Assembly (NCBI GenBank): GCA_013151645.1
Contig: JAADHU010000009.1
Location: 1 to 63,383, forward strand
Source of the DNA: Gammaproteobacteria bacterium
GTDB lineage: Bacteria > Pseudomonadota > Gammaproteobacteria > Steroidobacterales > Woeseiaceae
DNA length: 63,383 nt
Direction of reading: 5' to 3'
The notes beneath the pieces are model-generated. The model did not search any database. It saw only the letters and a program-made list of their open reading frames with translations, and was not told the origin of the DNA. Shown piece after piece: positions 54,895-63,383 of the stretch. Each line of letters begins with the position of its first letter. The stretch's first letter is position 1. The position numbers and the translations under genes were made by a program.

Positions 54895-56700
54895 ATGTCA
54901 CTTTTCGATGAATTGAAACGACGTAATGTCATTCGTGTCGGCGCCATGTACGCCGTCATCGCCTGGCTGATACTGCAGATCGCCGATGTTGTGCTGGGCA
55001 ATATTGTTGCGCCGGACTGGGTTTTCCGGGCGGTGTTGTTGCTGGTGATTCTCGGGTTTCCCCTGGCATTGCTTTTCGCATGGGCTTTTGAGCTGACCCC
55101 GCAAGGATTGAAGCGCGAAAAAGACGTCGAGCGCTCCGAATCCGCAACGCAACAAACCGCCCGCGCTTTGGATAGAACCATTATCGCCGTTCTGGCGGTT
55201 GCGCTGGTTTATTTCGCCTACGATAAATATTCCAGCTACAGGGTGTCTGCCGAGGAGCTGGCGGCGGCTGGCCGTCAGGCCCTGACAGAGGAAACGGTGA
55301 ATATCAGCGATGCGGCCGCGAGCAATGTTGACGGCATCGCGTCAATTGCAGTGTTGCCGTTCGTCAACATGAGCTCCGATCCCGAGCAGGAATACTTCAG
55401 CGATGGAATTTCCGAAGAGTTACTCAATTTGCTGGCGAAGATTCCACAGTTCCGCGTCGCCGGGCGGACCTCTTCCTTCGCGTTCAAAGGTAAGGATATG
55501 GATCTTCGCGAAATCGGCAGTAGCCTCGGCGTCAGCAGCATCCTGGAAGGCAGTGTACGCAAGGGTGGTGTTCGGGTCCGGATTACCGCGCAGCTGGTGA
55601 ATGCCGAGGATGGATTTCACCTTTGGTCAGAAACCTACGATCGCAAACTCACCGATATTTTCGCCGTTCAGGATGAAATCGCTGCGGCCGTGGTCGCGCA
55701 ACTGAAAGTGACCCTCCTCGGTACGCCCATGCCGCGCGGGGGAGATGAGTCGCTGGCGGCGAATGTGGCGGCTTACGACCTCTATCTTAAGGGGATGGCC
55801 GCCCTGAGCAAGCTGGGGCCCAGCAATTTCCAACAGGCGGCGGCATTTTTCGAGCAGACCGTGGCACTGGCGCCGGAATCCGCACTGGCCTGGGCAAGGC
55901 TTGCCGACGCCAATACCCGCTTTGCCAGCCAGGCACAGGACGGCGTCGATGCCGCACTGGCACGTGCACGTGAAGCGGTCGCAAAGGCGTTTGAACTGGA
56001 CGATAAGGTTCCGGAGGCTTATATCGCGGCGGCGCACATCAAGCTGGCGTTCGACTGGGACTGGAAAGGCGCCGAAACATCGATTCAACGAGCGCTGGAG
56101 CTTCGTCCTGGCGATTTAGCGGCGAAAGACCTTTCGTCCTTACTCTATTCCATCCATGGTGATTTGAAACGGGCGATCGTCATCAGTCGCGAGCTTATCG
56201 CTCAAGACCCTCTGAATCTTCGCATTCTGTCTCGTTTGATCGTTGATTTGATCGACAGCGGTGAACCTGCCGAGGCAGAGGCCATCGTCCGCGCGCGGCT
56301 CTCGCAGGCGCCGTCAATGAGTTTTCTGAATGGCTATCTGGCTTTTAGCCTCAGCGTACAGGGACGATCAGAGGAAGCCGCGGAAGCCGCTGCAAGAGAA
56401 CCGGTTGGGTTCATACGGCTGGTGAGCCTCGCGATTTCTCAGCACAGTCTCGGCAATGCGCGATTGGCTGAGGCGGCGCAGCAGCAGTTATTACAGGACT
56501 ACGGCGATCGCGCCGCCTATCAACAGGCCATGCTGTACAGTATGTGGGGCGATCATGAGAAAGCGATTGCGTGGCTGGAACGCGCCTACGCGGCGCGTGA
56601 TCCCGGGCTGATCGGCTTGAAAACGGCAATAGCATTCAGACCATTACGAGCGCTACCGGGATACCTGGCCATTTTGGAGAAAATGAATCTGGCCGACTAA
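54895..56700 (+). CDS. TPR protein with N-terminal membrane anchor and FlgO-like domain
   Basis: A 601-residue protein, start ATG 54895. The N-terminal about 80 residues form two to three helices with MSLFDELKRRNVIRVGAMYA and LLFAWAFELTPQGLKREKDV; then a transmembrane helix near 95-115. The central domain (about 150-285) reads SIAVLPFVNMSSDPEQEYFS, then FSDGISEELLNLLAKIPQ and SSILEGSVRKGGVRVRITAQ, a FlgO/TolB-N-type fold common in adenylate cyclase-like proteins. The C-terminal half carries TPR helices (about 300-580). No nucleotide-cyclase domain is present. Likely a membrane-linked scaffold or signalling protein. Confidence 0.75.
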   Translation: MSLFDELKRRNVIRVGAMYAVIAWLILQIADVVLGNIVAPDWVFRAVLLLVILGFPLALLFAWAFELTPQGLKREKDVERSESATQQTARALDRTIIAVLAVALVYFAYDKYSSYRVSAEELAAAGRQALTEETVNISDAAASNVDGIASIAVLPFVNMSSDPEQEYFSDGISEELLNLLAKIPQFRVAGRTSSFAFKGKDMDLREIGSSLGVSSILEGSVRKGGVRVRITAQLVNAEDGFHLWSETYDRKLTDIFAVQDEIAAAVVAQLKVTLLGTPMPRGGDESLAANVAAYDLYLKGMAALSKLGPSNFQQAAAFFEQTVALAPESALAWARLADANTRFASQAQDGVDAALARAREAVAKAFELDDKVPEAYIAAAHIKLAFDWDWKGAETSIQRALELRPGDLAAKDLSSLLYSIHGDLKRAIVISRELIAQDPLNLRILSRLIVDLIDSGEPAEAEAIVRARLSQAPSMSFLNGYLAFSLSVQGRSEEAAEAAAREPVGFIRLVSLAISQHSLGNARLAEAAQQQLLQDYGDRAAYQQAMLYSMWGDHEKAIAWLERAYAARDPGLIGLKTAIAFRPLRALPGYLAILEKMNLAD

Positions 56701-56748
56701 TACGCATCGGGCATCCGGACGAATTTGTCGTTTCGATTCCCTATGACG

Positions 56749-59442
56749 CTATTGATCCGGGTGAGGTGTTACCGGCTTTGGCGGTCGCGGCGCGAAATAA
56801 CCAACGACCATTAACAGGCCACCGACTCCCAGGAAGGAAATAATTCGGGCAATCGTGCCCGTGTTGCCGAGGTCGACGAAAAACAGTTTGAGTACGACGA
56901 CGACCATCAGGCCGACACCCGTCATCCATATCCAGTAACGGGCTTGTCGAGTGCCGACGATCATGCTGCCGAAGCCGAGGGCGGCCCAGTAAATGGACAA
57001 AGCCGACTGCACTGAAACAGAGCGGCGCAGCGCAAATTCGTCCCAGATGACGTTGCCGAATTGATGCACACCGCGCACGACCATCAGGGTCGTCAGACAA
57101 AATGCCATGCCAGCCAATGCGACCATGGCGACCTGCTGCTGGCGCACGGGCACGTGCGAGTCTTCGGATGGCCATAGGCGATAAATCCAGTAGCCGGATG
57201 CAAGCCCGATGAGCGTCAGCAGGTCGAAAGGGTTCAGAATCGGAATGTAGGTCATTGGCGCCGGATCGCCCGGGTTGGTAATGACGTTCCCCAGCAAGAG
57301 CAGCAATTGGCCTCCTGTCATGATGGCGGCCGCGGTGAAATACGCAGGTCCGTGAGGCCGCAAGGGCCAGAAGGTCCGCTTGCGCGCCGCCAGAAGGCCC
57401 AAACTGCCTAACAGGGGTACGAGCAGGGCAGCACTGTCTCTCCAAACCTCTCCGCGCACCATCGCTCTGACTTGCCAAAACGCTTCATGGCTGAATAACG
57501 CAACGATCAATAGCGCACCGCCGACGTGCCATATAAACAGCGTGCGCTGGTTCGCGTTTTCGGCCAGCCGCAGCAATAGAAAATGTGCCGCCAGTGCCAG
57601 TAGCCAGATGAGAGGGCCCCAGCCATCGAAAATATGGTCGTTTTCCAGCAGAAAACCCAATGCCAGTGGCAACAACAGCGGCGAGTACAGGAACGTGAGT
57701 CGGCGCGCCGCCAGCCAGTTTCGATAATGGCTGAGTAAACCGAGCAAGGAAAAACTGGCGGCAACGAAAACGATGAACGAGTTCAGCAGGAGGTCGCCGT
57801 GTGCACGATCGCCGATTTCCATCGCACCGGTACCCAGCCACCATGATGCGCCCCACAGCAGTAACGCAGCGGAGATCAGTGACTGCTGTGGCATCTTTCG
57901 CACGTCGGTCGCCAGTAGTCTTGCCGCAAAAATCGCAGCACAGGCAATGATCAGTCCGCCCAGCACATTGCCGTTAAAAACGGCCAGCCCCTCGTCGTAC
58001 CGCCAACCGTGCTCTGCATAAAAATATCCACTGCCAAAGATGAGCACGGCGCCCGTCAATCGCGAGAGCGAGCTGGTTTGTCGAACGCCGAGCCACACGA
58101 CACCTGCACCTTCCAGTGCCCAGGCGATCGCACTCCAGCGATCGTCCAACGCGAGCGGCACCGCGATGGTCGCGAATCCCACCGCCAGCACGAGCATCGA
58201 CTGCGTCAGCAATTGCATGAGTTGCTGGTGTCGGTGACGCAACCAGGCAGCAACACTCACGTAGTAGAGCGCGATCACTCCGGCACTAATGGCCAGTCCC
58301 CATTGGGTGTCCGCGACGAGTTGCGTTTGCAAGGCGAAAACGATGGCCGGCGTGCCGAAAATTAGCGAACCGTCAACCAGGCCCCGTAATTTAGGCGGTT
58401 GTCGAAATGAATAGAGAATCGCGATGGCCTGGTAAAAAAGAAAATTGAGAATCAGGAACGGTTGTACGCTGGCATAAAGCTCGGGCGTGTAGTACTGAAA
58501 CCCCCAATAGGTGCCGACAACGAAGGTAAAGACGAAACCGATCAGATTTAAGCTGCGCCACGCACGAAACCAGGAGATACCGAGAATGGCGGTGTTAATG
58601 AGCAGGTAATAGCTGAACAACGCGACGTGACTGCCCTGTCCCGTTGACGCAAGCAGTGGTGCCAGGAATCCGCCGATACTCGCGAACGCCGCCAGGCCGC
58701 GCGAATTCTGTTTCACGGCGAGGGCGCCGCTGGCGAACGTAAGCAGCACCAGCAACGCAAACGCAAACGTAGCCGGCAGCACAGAATACAGTCGAAACGC
58801 TGCATAGATGGTCAGGTATAAGACACCGATGCCGGCGCCCTGCAGATTGAGCGCATAGACTCGGGACTTGGCACGAAGTCTCCAGCCGAAGATGAAGATT
58901 GCGCCGGCCAACACGACGACCGCCAGCAAACGAAGTTCGATGGGGAGTACCAGAACGCGATGTTCCACCGCGTATTTGAACAGGAAGGCGACGCCGAAGA
59001 ACAGAATAATAATGCCGACTTTGACGGGCACATTGCCGCTGGTTAACCAGTGCTTTGCTGCGGCGAGCAGTTTGTCCAGTGGGGAAGGACGGCGCGCCTG
59101 CGGTGCTGCGGCCTGTTGCTCCTGTTCGTCTTGAGGCGCGAACAAGCCAGCGTCCGGCGGTTTCACATCCTCCACAGGGCTTGATTGCAACGCCTTGGCC
59201 GCCCATTCGTCCGGCGCTTCGGTTTTTTCTCTTTGCGCGGATGCGGGCGCCGTGGCGGCCGAGCTACTGAGTCGGGAAGCCGCGTGTGTTGAACGGAGCT
59301 CGTCGATGCGAGTCTCAAGCGCACGTATTCGGGTTAAGAGAAAGCCCACTGCTGCGCCGGTTGCCAGTCCCAGCAGCGCCTGTCCTGACTGTGCCAGGAT
59401 AACCCCGAAGAATGCGGCAACAATGATCGGAAGGAATTGCAT
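56749..59442 (-). CDS. DUF2339 giant polytopic membrane protein
   Basis: An 897-residue inner-membrane protein, ATG 59442 (MQFLPIIVAAFFGVILAQSG). One helix is at the N-terminus, followed by a soluble coiled and acidic/alanine-rich segment (about 35-130, RIRALETRIDELRSTHAASR), then more than twenty predicted helices to the C-terminus. The first of these, with VKVGIIILFFGVAFLFKYAV, matches the DUF2339 start, where KYAxEH is conserved. Function unknown; suggestions in the literature link the family to envelope or stress roles. Opposite in direction to the TPR protein, tails 48 bases apart. Confidence 0.85.
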   Translation of the reverse strand: MQFLPIIVAAFFGVILAQSGQALLGLATGAAVGFLLTRIRALETRIDELRSTHAASRLSSSAATAPASAQREKTEAPDEWAAKALQSSPVEDVKPPDAGLFAPQDEQEQQAAAPQARRPSPLDKLLAAAKHWLTSGNVPVKVGIIILFFGVAFLFKYAVEHRVLVLPIELRLLAVVVLAGAIFIFGWRLRAKSRVYALNLQGAGIGVLYLTIYAAFRLYSVLPATFAFALLVLLTFASGALAVKQNSRGLAAFASIGGFLAPLLASTGQGSHVALFSYYLLINTAILGISWFRAWRSLNLIGFVFTFVVGTYWGFQYYTPELYASVQPFLILNFLFYQAIAILYSFRQPPKLRGLVDGSLIFGTPAIVFALQTQLVADTQWGLAISAGVIALYYVSVAAWLRHRHQQLMQLLTQSMLVLAVGFATIAVPLALDDRWSAIAWALEGAGVVWLGVRQTSSLSRLTGAVLIFGSGYFYAEHGWRYDEGLAVFNGNVLGGLIIACAAIFAARLLATDVRKMPQQSLISAALLLWGASWWLGTGAMEIGDRAHGDLLLNSFIVFVAASFSLLGLLSHYRNWLAARRLTFLYSPLLLPLALGFLLENDHIFDGWGPLIWLLALAAHFLLLRLAENANQRTLFIWHVGGALLIVALFSHEAFWQVRAMVRGEVWRDSAALLVPLLGSLGLLAARKRTFWPLRPHGPAYFTAAAIMTGGQLLLLLGNVITNPGDPAPMTYIPILNPFDLLTLIGLASGYWIYRLWPSEDSHVPVRQQQVAMVALAGMAFCLTTLMVVRGVHQFGNVIWDEFALRRSVSVQSALSIYWAALGFGSMIVGTRQARYWIWMTGVGLMVVVVLKLFFVDLGNTGTIARIISFLGVGGLLMVVGYFAPRPPKPVTPHPDQ

Positions 59443-59704
59443 TGGATTTCTGCCGTGTTTTCTCAATCGCGCAATAGTGACTCATTGGGCCGCAACAAAA
59501 CAACGACTGGTGACCGATTTCCGGCAATCGAAGGGGCGGGGCAGGCCGCGTGCCATCTTGGGGCTATCGGTCGGCCAGAACAAAAGACATAATTACTAAT
59601 CGTTGTAGGTAATAGTTCTTATTCGCATTGAAACAGGGTAGGTGGACTATTCCGACAATTCCTGGGAGCTCCCATAAATTCAATTGCGACAAGGATTTGA
59701 CGAC

Positions 59705-60985
59705 ATGAAAAAGACAACCATAAGAAACCGCTGCGGGTTTCTGGCGCTAGGCGCGAGCATGATGCTACCGGGCATCGCGCTGGCGCAAACGGACTACGAG
59801 GTTTTGCAGTCCCAGGTACAGGAATTGGCTGCCCAACTCGCGGCCGTGCAGCAGGCACTCGCCAAATTACAGCAGGGTCAGGCAGAGGCGCCGAGCACAA
59901 CCGCGGCCGACATAGCCGAACTCAAAGACGACGTTGCAACTGCGCTGGAATGGCGAACACCGAGTTCTTTGATTCACATGGCGGGCTACACCGATGTCGG
60001 ATACGTCAATGCAAAGAACAGCGATGGTACGTTCGTCCTCGGCTCCTTCGCGCCGATTTTCCATTTTCAGTACCGGGACAAGGTCATGTTCGAGTCCGAG
60101 CTGGAATTTGAAATATCGCCTGACGGCGAAACCGAAGTGGGCATGGAATACCTGACCATCGACTATTTCCTGAATGATTACGTGACAGTGGTTGCCGGAT
60201 CGTTTCTGAGTCCAATCGGTCAGTTCCGGCAAAACCTGCATCCGTCCTGGATCAACAAGCTGGCCTCGGCACCGCCGGGATTTGGGCATGATGGTGCAGC
60301 GCCGACTGCGGACCTTGGTTTGCAGCTACGTGGCGGCTTTCCGCTGGGAAGCGTTCGCAGCAACTATGCCGTTTACGTGGGTAACGGTCCGGAGCTAAAT
60401 GCTGTTTTCGATGACGGCGAGTTCGAATTGGAAGGAATCGCCGCGGAGACCTTTGGCGTCGACCGCGATGGCAAGAAAGTGGTCGGAGGGCGGTTCGCAA
60501 TACTGCCTGTCGCGAGACTTGAGATTGGTGTGTCGGCCTTGACAGGCAAGGCAACGGTCACTGGCTTGGAGGATGAGGTGAGCGGCGCGATTACCGAAGT
60601 AGATGGTGCGTTCGCACGTGACTACGACGTCATTGGTGCCGATTATGCCTGGGCGTGGAATGACTTCAGCCTGCGCGGTGAATACGTTCGGTCGAAAGTC
60701 GGTGCGGCGTTGAGTGGACCGACGGCATCCGATGGCGGTACCTGGAAGTCCTGGTACTCGCAGGCTGCCTGGCGTATTCCTTCGACAAACTATGAGGCCG
60801 TTATGCGCTTTGCGGATTTTGATACACCGAACGTCATTGGCGATCAGACGCAATGGGCGATTGGTCTCAATTATCTGATTACGAACAGCTTCATCGCCAA
60901 AGGTACCTATGAATTCAATGACGGATTCACGGGAAGCAATGCGGACAGCAATCGGCTAATGCTGCAACTGGCCTACGGATTCTAA
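59705..60985 (+). CDS. Outer-membrane porin-like beta-barrel protein
   Basis: A 426-residue protein starting at ATG 59705. A signal peptide (about 1-27, ending IALA before QTDYEV) is followed by a coiled-coil stretch (about 30-90, QSQVQELAAQLAAVQQALAK). Then comes a beta barrel (about 90-426): alternating strands such as FEISPDGETEVGMEYLTIDY, GAPTADLGLQLRGGF, and a C-terminal LMLQLAYGF ending in an aromatic, the hallmark for outer-membrane insertion. The trimeric coil plus barrel resembles phosphate- or succinate-type porins, but the substrate is unknown. The next gene is a cytochrome c, 11 bases after, so the two likely share a transcript. Confidence 0.8.
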   Translation: MKKTTIRNRCGFLALGASMMLPGIALAQTDYEVLQSQVQELAAQLAAVQQALAKLQQGQAEAPSTTAADIAELKDDVATALEWRTPSSLIHMAGYTDVGYVNAKNSDGTFVLGSFAPIFHFQYRDKVMFESELEFEISPDGETEVGMEYLTIDYFLNDYVTVVAGSFLSPIGQFRQNLHPSWINKLASAPPGFGHDGAAPTADLGLQLRGGFPLGSVRSNYAVYVGNGPELNAVFDDGEFELEGIAAETFGVDRDGKKVVGGRFAILPVARLEIGVSALTGKATVTGLEDEVSGAITEVDGAFARDYDVIGADYAWAWNDFSLRGEYVRSKVGAALSGPTASDGGTWKSWYSQAAWRIPSTNYEAVMRFADFDTPNVIGDQTQWAIGLNYLITNSFIAKGTYEFNDGFTGSNADSNRLMLQLAYGF

Positions 60986-60996
60986 GGAGAAAACTC

Positions 60997-61617
60997 ATGC
61001 TAGGCAGACAAATCAAACAAATTTCTTCTGTGTGGAGCCAATACGCATTGTTGCCAGTACTGGTATTTGGCCTGTTGTCCGTCGCCAATGCGGCCGACTA
61101 CCCGGAACCGGGCGATTTCGCCAATGGCTCGAAACTGTGGGCTGAAAACTGCGGTCGTTGCCACCAGGTCAGAAATCCGCAGGACCTTCGTGATGACCAG
61201 TGGATTACCACCGTTTTTCACATGCGCATACGGGCCGGGCTGACCGGTGGCGAAGCTCGGGACATCCTGACCTTCCTGCAGGCATCCAACCGGGTGATCG
61301 AGCCGACTAAAGTGGCGGCCGTGTCTGCGGCGGCAACGACGGACGTAGCCGCGCAATCGGGGGAGGAAATTTACGCCGGGACCTGCATTGCGTGCCACGG
61401 CCCCAATGGCAAAGGCGCGTTGCCGGGAACACCCGACTTCAGTGCCGCAGACGGGCCACTATCGAAGTCCGACCTTGAGCTGATGCAGAATATTCTGTCC
61501 GGTTACCAAAGCCCGGGCTCGCCGATGCCGATGCCGCCCAAAGGTGGTAATGCTGCGCTGACGGAGTCCGGTGTTGCCGCCGTTGTTCAGTATCTTCGGG
61601 ATACGTTTTCGAATTAG
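60997..61617 (+). CDS. Periplasmic diheme cytochrome c
   Basis: A 206-residue secreted protein; ATG 60997 has AAGGAG upstream. The signal peptide ends near residue 32 (VANAA). Two c-type heme sites: CGRCH (52-56) and CIACH (130-134), separated by a low-complexity A/T-rich linker (VAAVSAAATTDVAAQSG). The N-terminal heme domain is short (about 34-100). The C-terminal domain (about 118-206) is a standard small cytochrome c, with a likely axial methionine in PMPMPPKGGNAALT. An electron shuttle; the partner reductase is not known. Encoded directly after the porin gene. Confidence 0.88.
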   Translation: MLGRQIKQISSVWSQYALLPVLVFGLLSVANAADYPEPGDFANGSKLWAENCGRCHQVRNPQDLRDDQWITTVFHMRIRAGLTGGEARDILTFLQASNRVIEPTKVAAVSAAATTDVAAQSGEEIYAGTCIACHGPNGKGALPGTPDFSAADGPLSKSDLELMQNILSGYQSPGSPMPMPPKGGNAALTESGVAAVVQYLRDTFSN

Positions 61618-61636
61618 TGCCCCATTGACGGAGCAT

Positions 61637-61670
61637 GGCGCCAGAATGGCTGTTACTGCATTCTGGCGCC
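61637..61670. terminator. Perfect 12-bp hairpin between convergent genes
   Basis: GGCGCCAGAATG (61637-61648) is perfectly complementary to CATTCTGGCGCC (61659-61670) with a ten-base loop. It lies between the cytochrome stop (61617) and the convergent BNR gene end (61688). No clear T-run follows on either strand, so it may be a weak terminator or RNA stabiliser. Confidence 0.6.
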
Positions 61671-61687
61671 GTTGTCTCTGTTCTGGA

Positions 61688-62935
61688 TTACTGCGGCGAT
61701 GGCAACTCGATCTTCGCGGTGACGACGTGCGTTTCGCCATAGCCGCCCTCCGTCCAGGCCACGATGAGGTCATTTCCATGGATCGCAATCTGTGGCACGC
61801 TGAATGAGGTTACCTCACCTTTCTCGACCAACGTATGCACGGGGCCGAGTTCGTTGCTGGCGCTAACGCGGCGCAGTTTGATTTCTACCAACCCCTCACC
61901 GGCACTCGCATGCCATGTCACCCACGCGTTGTTCGCCGAGTCGAGCGTCATGCCCACGTGCCCCAGCGATTTACTGTTCGACACGATCACAGGTTCCGAC
62001 AGAGTCTTGCCGGAGTCCGATGAACGCACCAATTGAACTTTCGGTGTTTCGTTGGCACCGCTAAACCAGGCGATGGCAACGTCGCTGCCGTTGGCGAAAA
62101 CTTCCGGTCCGTTGACCGGGCAGCCGTAAATTTCCCAGTTGTCATCGCTGACCGGTTTGCCCTCGGTCCACTGACCGTCGACCCGGCGTGTCACGTAGAT
62201 ATCGCGAATTTCCTTTTCGGTACGATTTCGGTAAACGGCAATCGGTCCCTCGGCGGTCATCGCAACGTCAGTTTGGCAACAATCACAGATGAGATTATCG
62301 ACCAACTGCTCATCGGCGAGCACGCCTTCGCTGGTCACCGTGGCGGCCCTTAGCGTCATGCCGGTTTCGTTGGGGTCCTCGGTGTATTCGTTCACTTGCT
62401 TGCGCCCGTCGAGATAAACGAATCCAACCCCGTCGTCCAGTGGATAAAAACTGACGAAACCGTGCTCGGCTTCGCTGTTATCACTATGGCCAAGAACCGG
62501 CTTCGACCAGCTTTCCCCGTTGTCGTGTGATAACGCCACGTTCACGTCATAGGCGTAACCGCCGCCGGCTTGCTGGACCATCCAGTAAGCGGCCCACAAT
62601 TTCTCCGAGATGGGGACAACGGCCGGAAAGTCTGCCCAGTTTATGAACCAGCCATCACCTTTTGCGACCGTTCGAGGCTCACCCCAGCCGTTCTCCGCCA
62701 ACACCGCGTATTGCAGCAGGTGATCGTCACCGCGCGGCTCAAGCCAGCTTATGACGATGGACCCGTCCGCTCCTCGCGCAAGAAACGGCGCCATGCTGCC
62801 CGCAACGCCAAGAGCCTGCAGCGGTTTGAGTGTCGGCTCGAAAGCAACGGGCTTCGCATCTTGTGCACAGCCGGTGAATAGTGTTGTCAGGCACAGCAGG
62901 CCGACAGAGCATATTGTCTTTTCTAAGATTTTCAT
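61688..62935 (-). CDS. BNR-repeat (sialidase-like) lipoprotein with cysteine cluster
   Basis: A 415-residue protein from ATG 62935. A lipoprotein signal peptide ends in LFTGC, so the N-terminus is likely lipid-anchored. The rest is a beta-propeller of sialidase/BNR type: repeats such as SHDNGESWSKPVLGHSD and RSSDSGKTLSEPVIVS carry the SxDxGxxW/T motif. Catalytic sialidase residues (arginine triad, FRIP) were not identified. A distinctive LICDCCQTDVAMTAEG (four-residue CDCC cluster) and IYGCPVNGP could bind metal or form disulfides. Possibly linked with the neighbouring porin and cytochrome; this is inference. Confidence 0.7.
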   Translation of the reverse strand: MKILEKTICSVGLLCLTTLFTGCAQDAKPVAFEPTLKPLQALGVAGSMAPFLARGADGSIVISWLEPRGDDHLLQYAVLAENGWGEPRTVAKGDGWFINWADFPAVVPISEKLWAAYWMVQQAGGGYAYDVNVALSHDNGESWSKPVLGHSDNSEAEHGFVSFYPLDDGVGFVYLDGRKQVNEYTEDPNETGMTLRAATVTSEGVLADEQLVDNLICDCCQTDVAMTAEGPIAVYRNRTEKEIRDIYVTRRVDGQWTEGKPVSDDNWEIYGCPVNGPEVFANGSDVAIAWFSGANETPKVQLVRSSDSGKTLSEPVIVSNSKSLGHVGMTLDSANNAWVTWHASAGEGLVEIKLRRVSASNELGPVHTLVEKGEVTSFSVPQIAIHGNDLIVAWTEGGYGETHVVTAKIELPSPQ

Positions 62936-63072
62936 GGCGGCATTATGCATAGGGCGCTGCGAATATCCAATTTGCACAGGCCGATTGATTCCGGAGAGCA
63001 TGACGGTATACTGCGTCGCCTGCCCAATCAGGTAGAATGACTCCAGCGCCGATAAACCATCGGCTTGTCTCC

Positions 63073-63146
63073 GGCTAGGTGGCAGAGTGGTTATGCAGCG
63101 GCCTGCAAAGCCGCGGACATCGGTTCGATTCCGTTCCTAGCCTCCA
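63073..63146 (+). tRNA. tRNA-Cys (GCA)
   Basis: A 74-base cloverleaf: acceptor GGCTAGG with CCTAGCC, anticodon stem GCGGC/GCCGC around CTGCAAA (anticodon GCA), the TTCGATT loop, and an encoded CCA end. Some T-stem pairs are weak. It probably provides the attachment site of the element whose integrase gene starts just downstream. Confidence 0.95.
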
Positions 63147-63261
63147 TTACCTCGTTTCAAGACTTCCAGTAAGGTCTAGGAAAGTTCTGTAAACGACTGA
63201 AAAACGACAAAAGGTTGTCCAGTCGAGTTTAATACGGTTTTTTGACTGCAGGGGAGTTTCG

Positions 63262-63296
63262 GGGGGTATGTCACCTCCTGGAAATCGCATACCCCC
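63262..63296. repeat. Perfect 9-bp inverted repeat before the integrase gene
   Basis: GGGGGTATG (63262-63270) and CATACCCCC (63288-63296) are exact inverted copies 17 bases apart. The spacer contains CACCTCCTG, equal to the anti-Shine-Dalgarno sequence. Twenty-one bases before the integrase start, it could be an operator or an RNA hairpin acting on integrase expression. No gene lies in 63147-63317. Confidence 0.5.
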
Positions 63297-63317
63297 ACTC
63301 GGAATCGAACCCATTCC

Positions 63318-63383
63318 GTGCTGACCGATACCGAAATTCGTGCGCTCAAGCCCCGTGAGAAAGTCTTCCACATTAGGGAGCGA
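63318..63383 (+). CDS. Tyrosine recombinase (P4-type integrase), N-terminus only
   Basis: Twenty-two codons from GTG 63318 to the end of the window: LTDTEIRALKPREKVFHIRE after the initiator. This is the conserved start of P4-family integrases (DUF4102 arm-binding domain, LTDTxIRALKPxEKxxKxxD). The catalytic part lies outside the window. It stands 171 bases after tRNA-Cys, the classic setting for an integrative element that uses the tRNA end as attachment site. The body of the element must extend rightward. Confidence 0.75.
   Translation, partial: MLTDTEIRALKPREKVFHIRER

Noticed and set aside
63300-63311. Inverted 12-base match to the tRNA-Cys T-arm as a second attachment core
   Set aside because: GGTTCGATTCCG is the generic T-arm box, in the wrong orientation for a direct-repeat att site, and the flanks do not match or fold as a tRNA.

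Overview
The window looks like a chromosomal segment of a gammaproteobacterium, perhaps a marine Woeseiaceae or Chromatiales relative. This is inferred from gene content, not measured. The enzymes are typically gammaproteobacterial: a ThrA-type aspartokinase-homoserine dehydrogenase fusion, DapD, TatD, RoxA, NudJ, RluE, a PhoP/PhoQ-like pair and MazG. A DUF2339 giant membrane protein and a TPR protein with a FlgO-like domain fit the same group. There are also a class II DAHP synthase and an ALDH7-type dehydrogenase.

Bases 1 to about 2.8 kb read as part of an integron-type gene cassette array. Short, unrelated genes all lie on the plus strand and are separated by attC-like sites of 60 to 120 bp with RYYYAAC and GTTRRRY-like ends. 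Several start and stop codons fall inside those ends. No integrase of this system is inside the window. Two of the six cassettes are broken, one by an amber codon and one by two frameshifts. Next come an AT-rich gene for a probable nuclease (2.8-4.1 kb), a fragment of a beta-lactamase-family gene, and a run of small accessory genes to 8.7 kb: membrane proteins, a VOC protein, an EthD-like protein and an ATC-hydrolase-like protein.

From 8.8 to 16.8 kb is an aspartate-family amino acid cluster. dapD and dapA lie on the minus strand, and dapB, thrA, thrB and thrC on the plus strand. A perfect terminator and a strong promoter between dapD and dapA frame a 26-codon, apparently leaderless reading frame. 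From 16.8 to 23 kb are a NERD protein, tatD with an ABC-2 exporter, a secreted repeat protein, a YgjP-like metalloprotease and a DUF2333 protein. The 23-51.5 kb part is central metabolism and housekeeping: acnA, mnmA, a double-CDGSH glutamate-synthase-like protein, a purB-roxA-DUF-nudJ operon, fumC-nudL-mazG, a PepSY plus two-component module, nfeD-slipin, an asparaginase-like protein, an ALDH7 enzyme, class II DAHP synthase, rluE, aceB, icd, a family 5-like uracil-DNA glycosylase, uvrC, pgsA and tRNA-Gly. Many of these neighbour each other in E. coli as well, in a different order.

From 51.7 kb onward are envelope proteins: an AI-2E-type permease, a CotH-like secreted protein, the TPR protein, the DUF2339 protein, and a porin with a diheme cytochrome c next to a BNR-type lipoprotein. 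The window ends with tRNA-Cys, an inverted repeat and the first 22 codons of a tyrosine integrase, which marks the edge of an integrated element that continues beyond the window.
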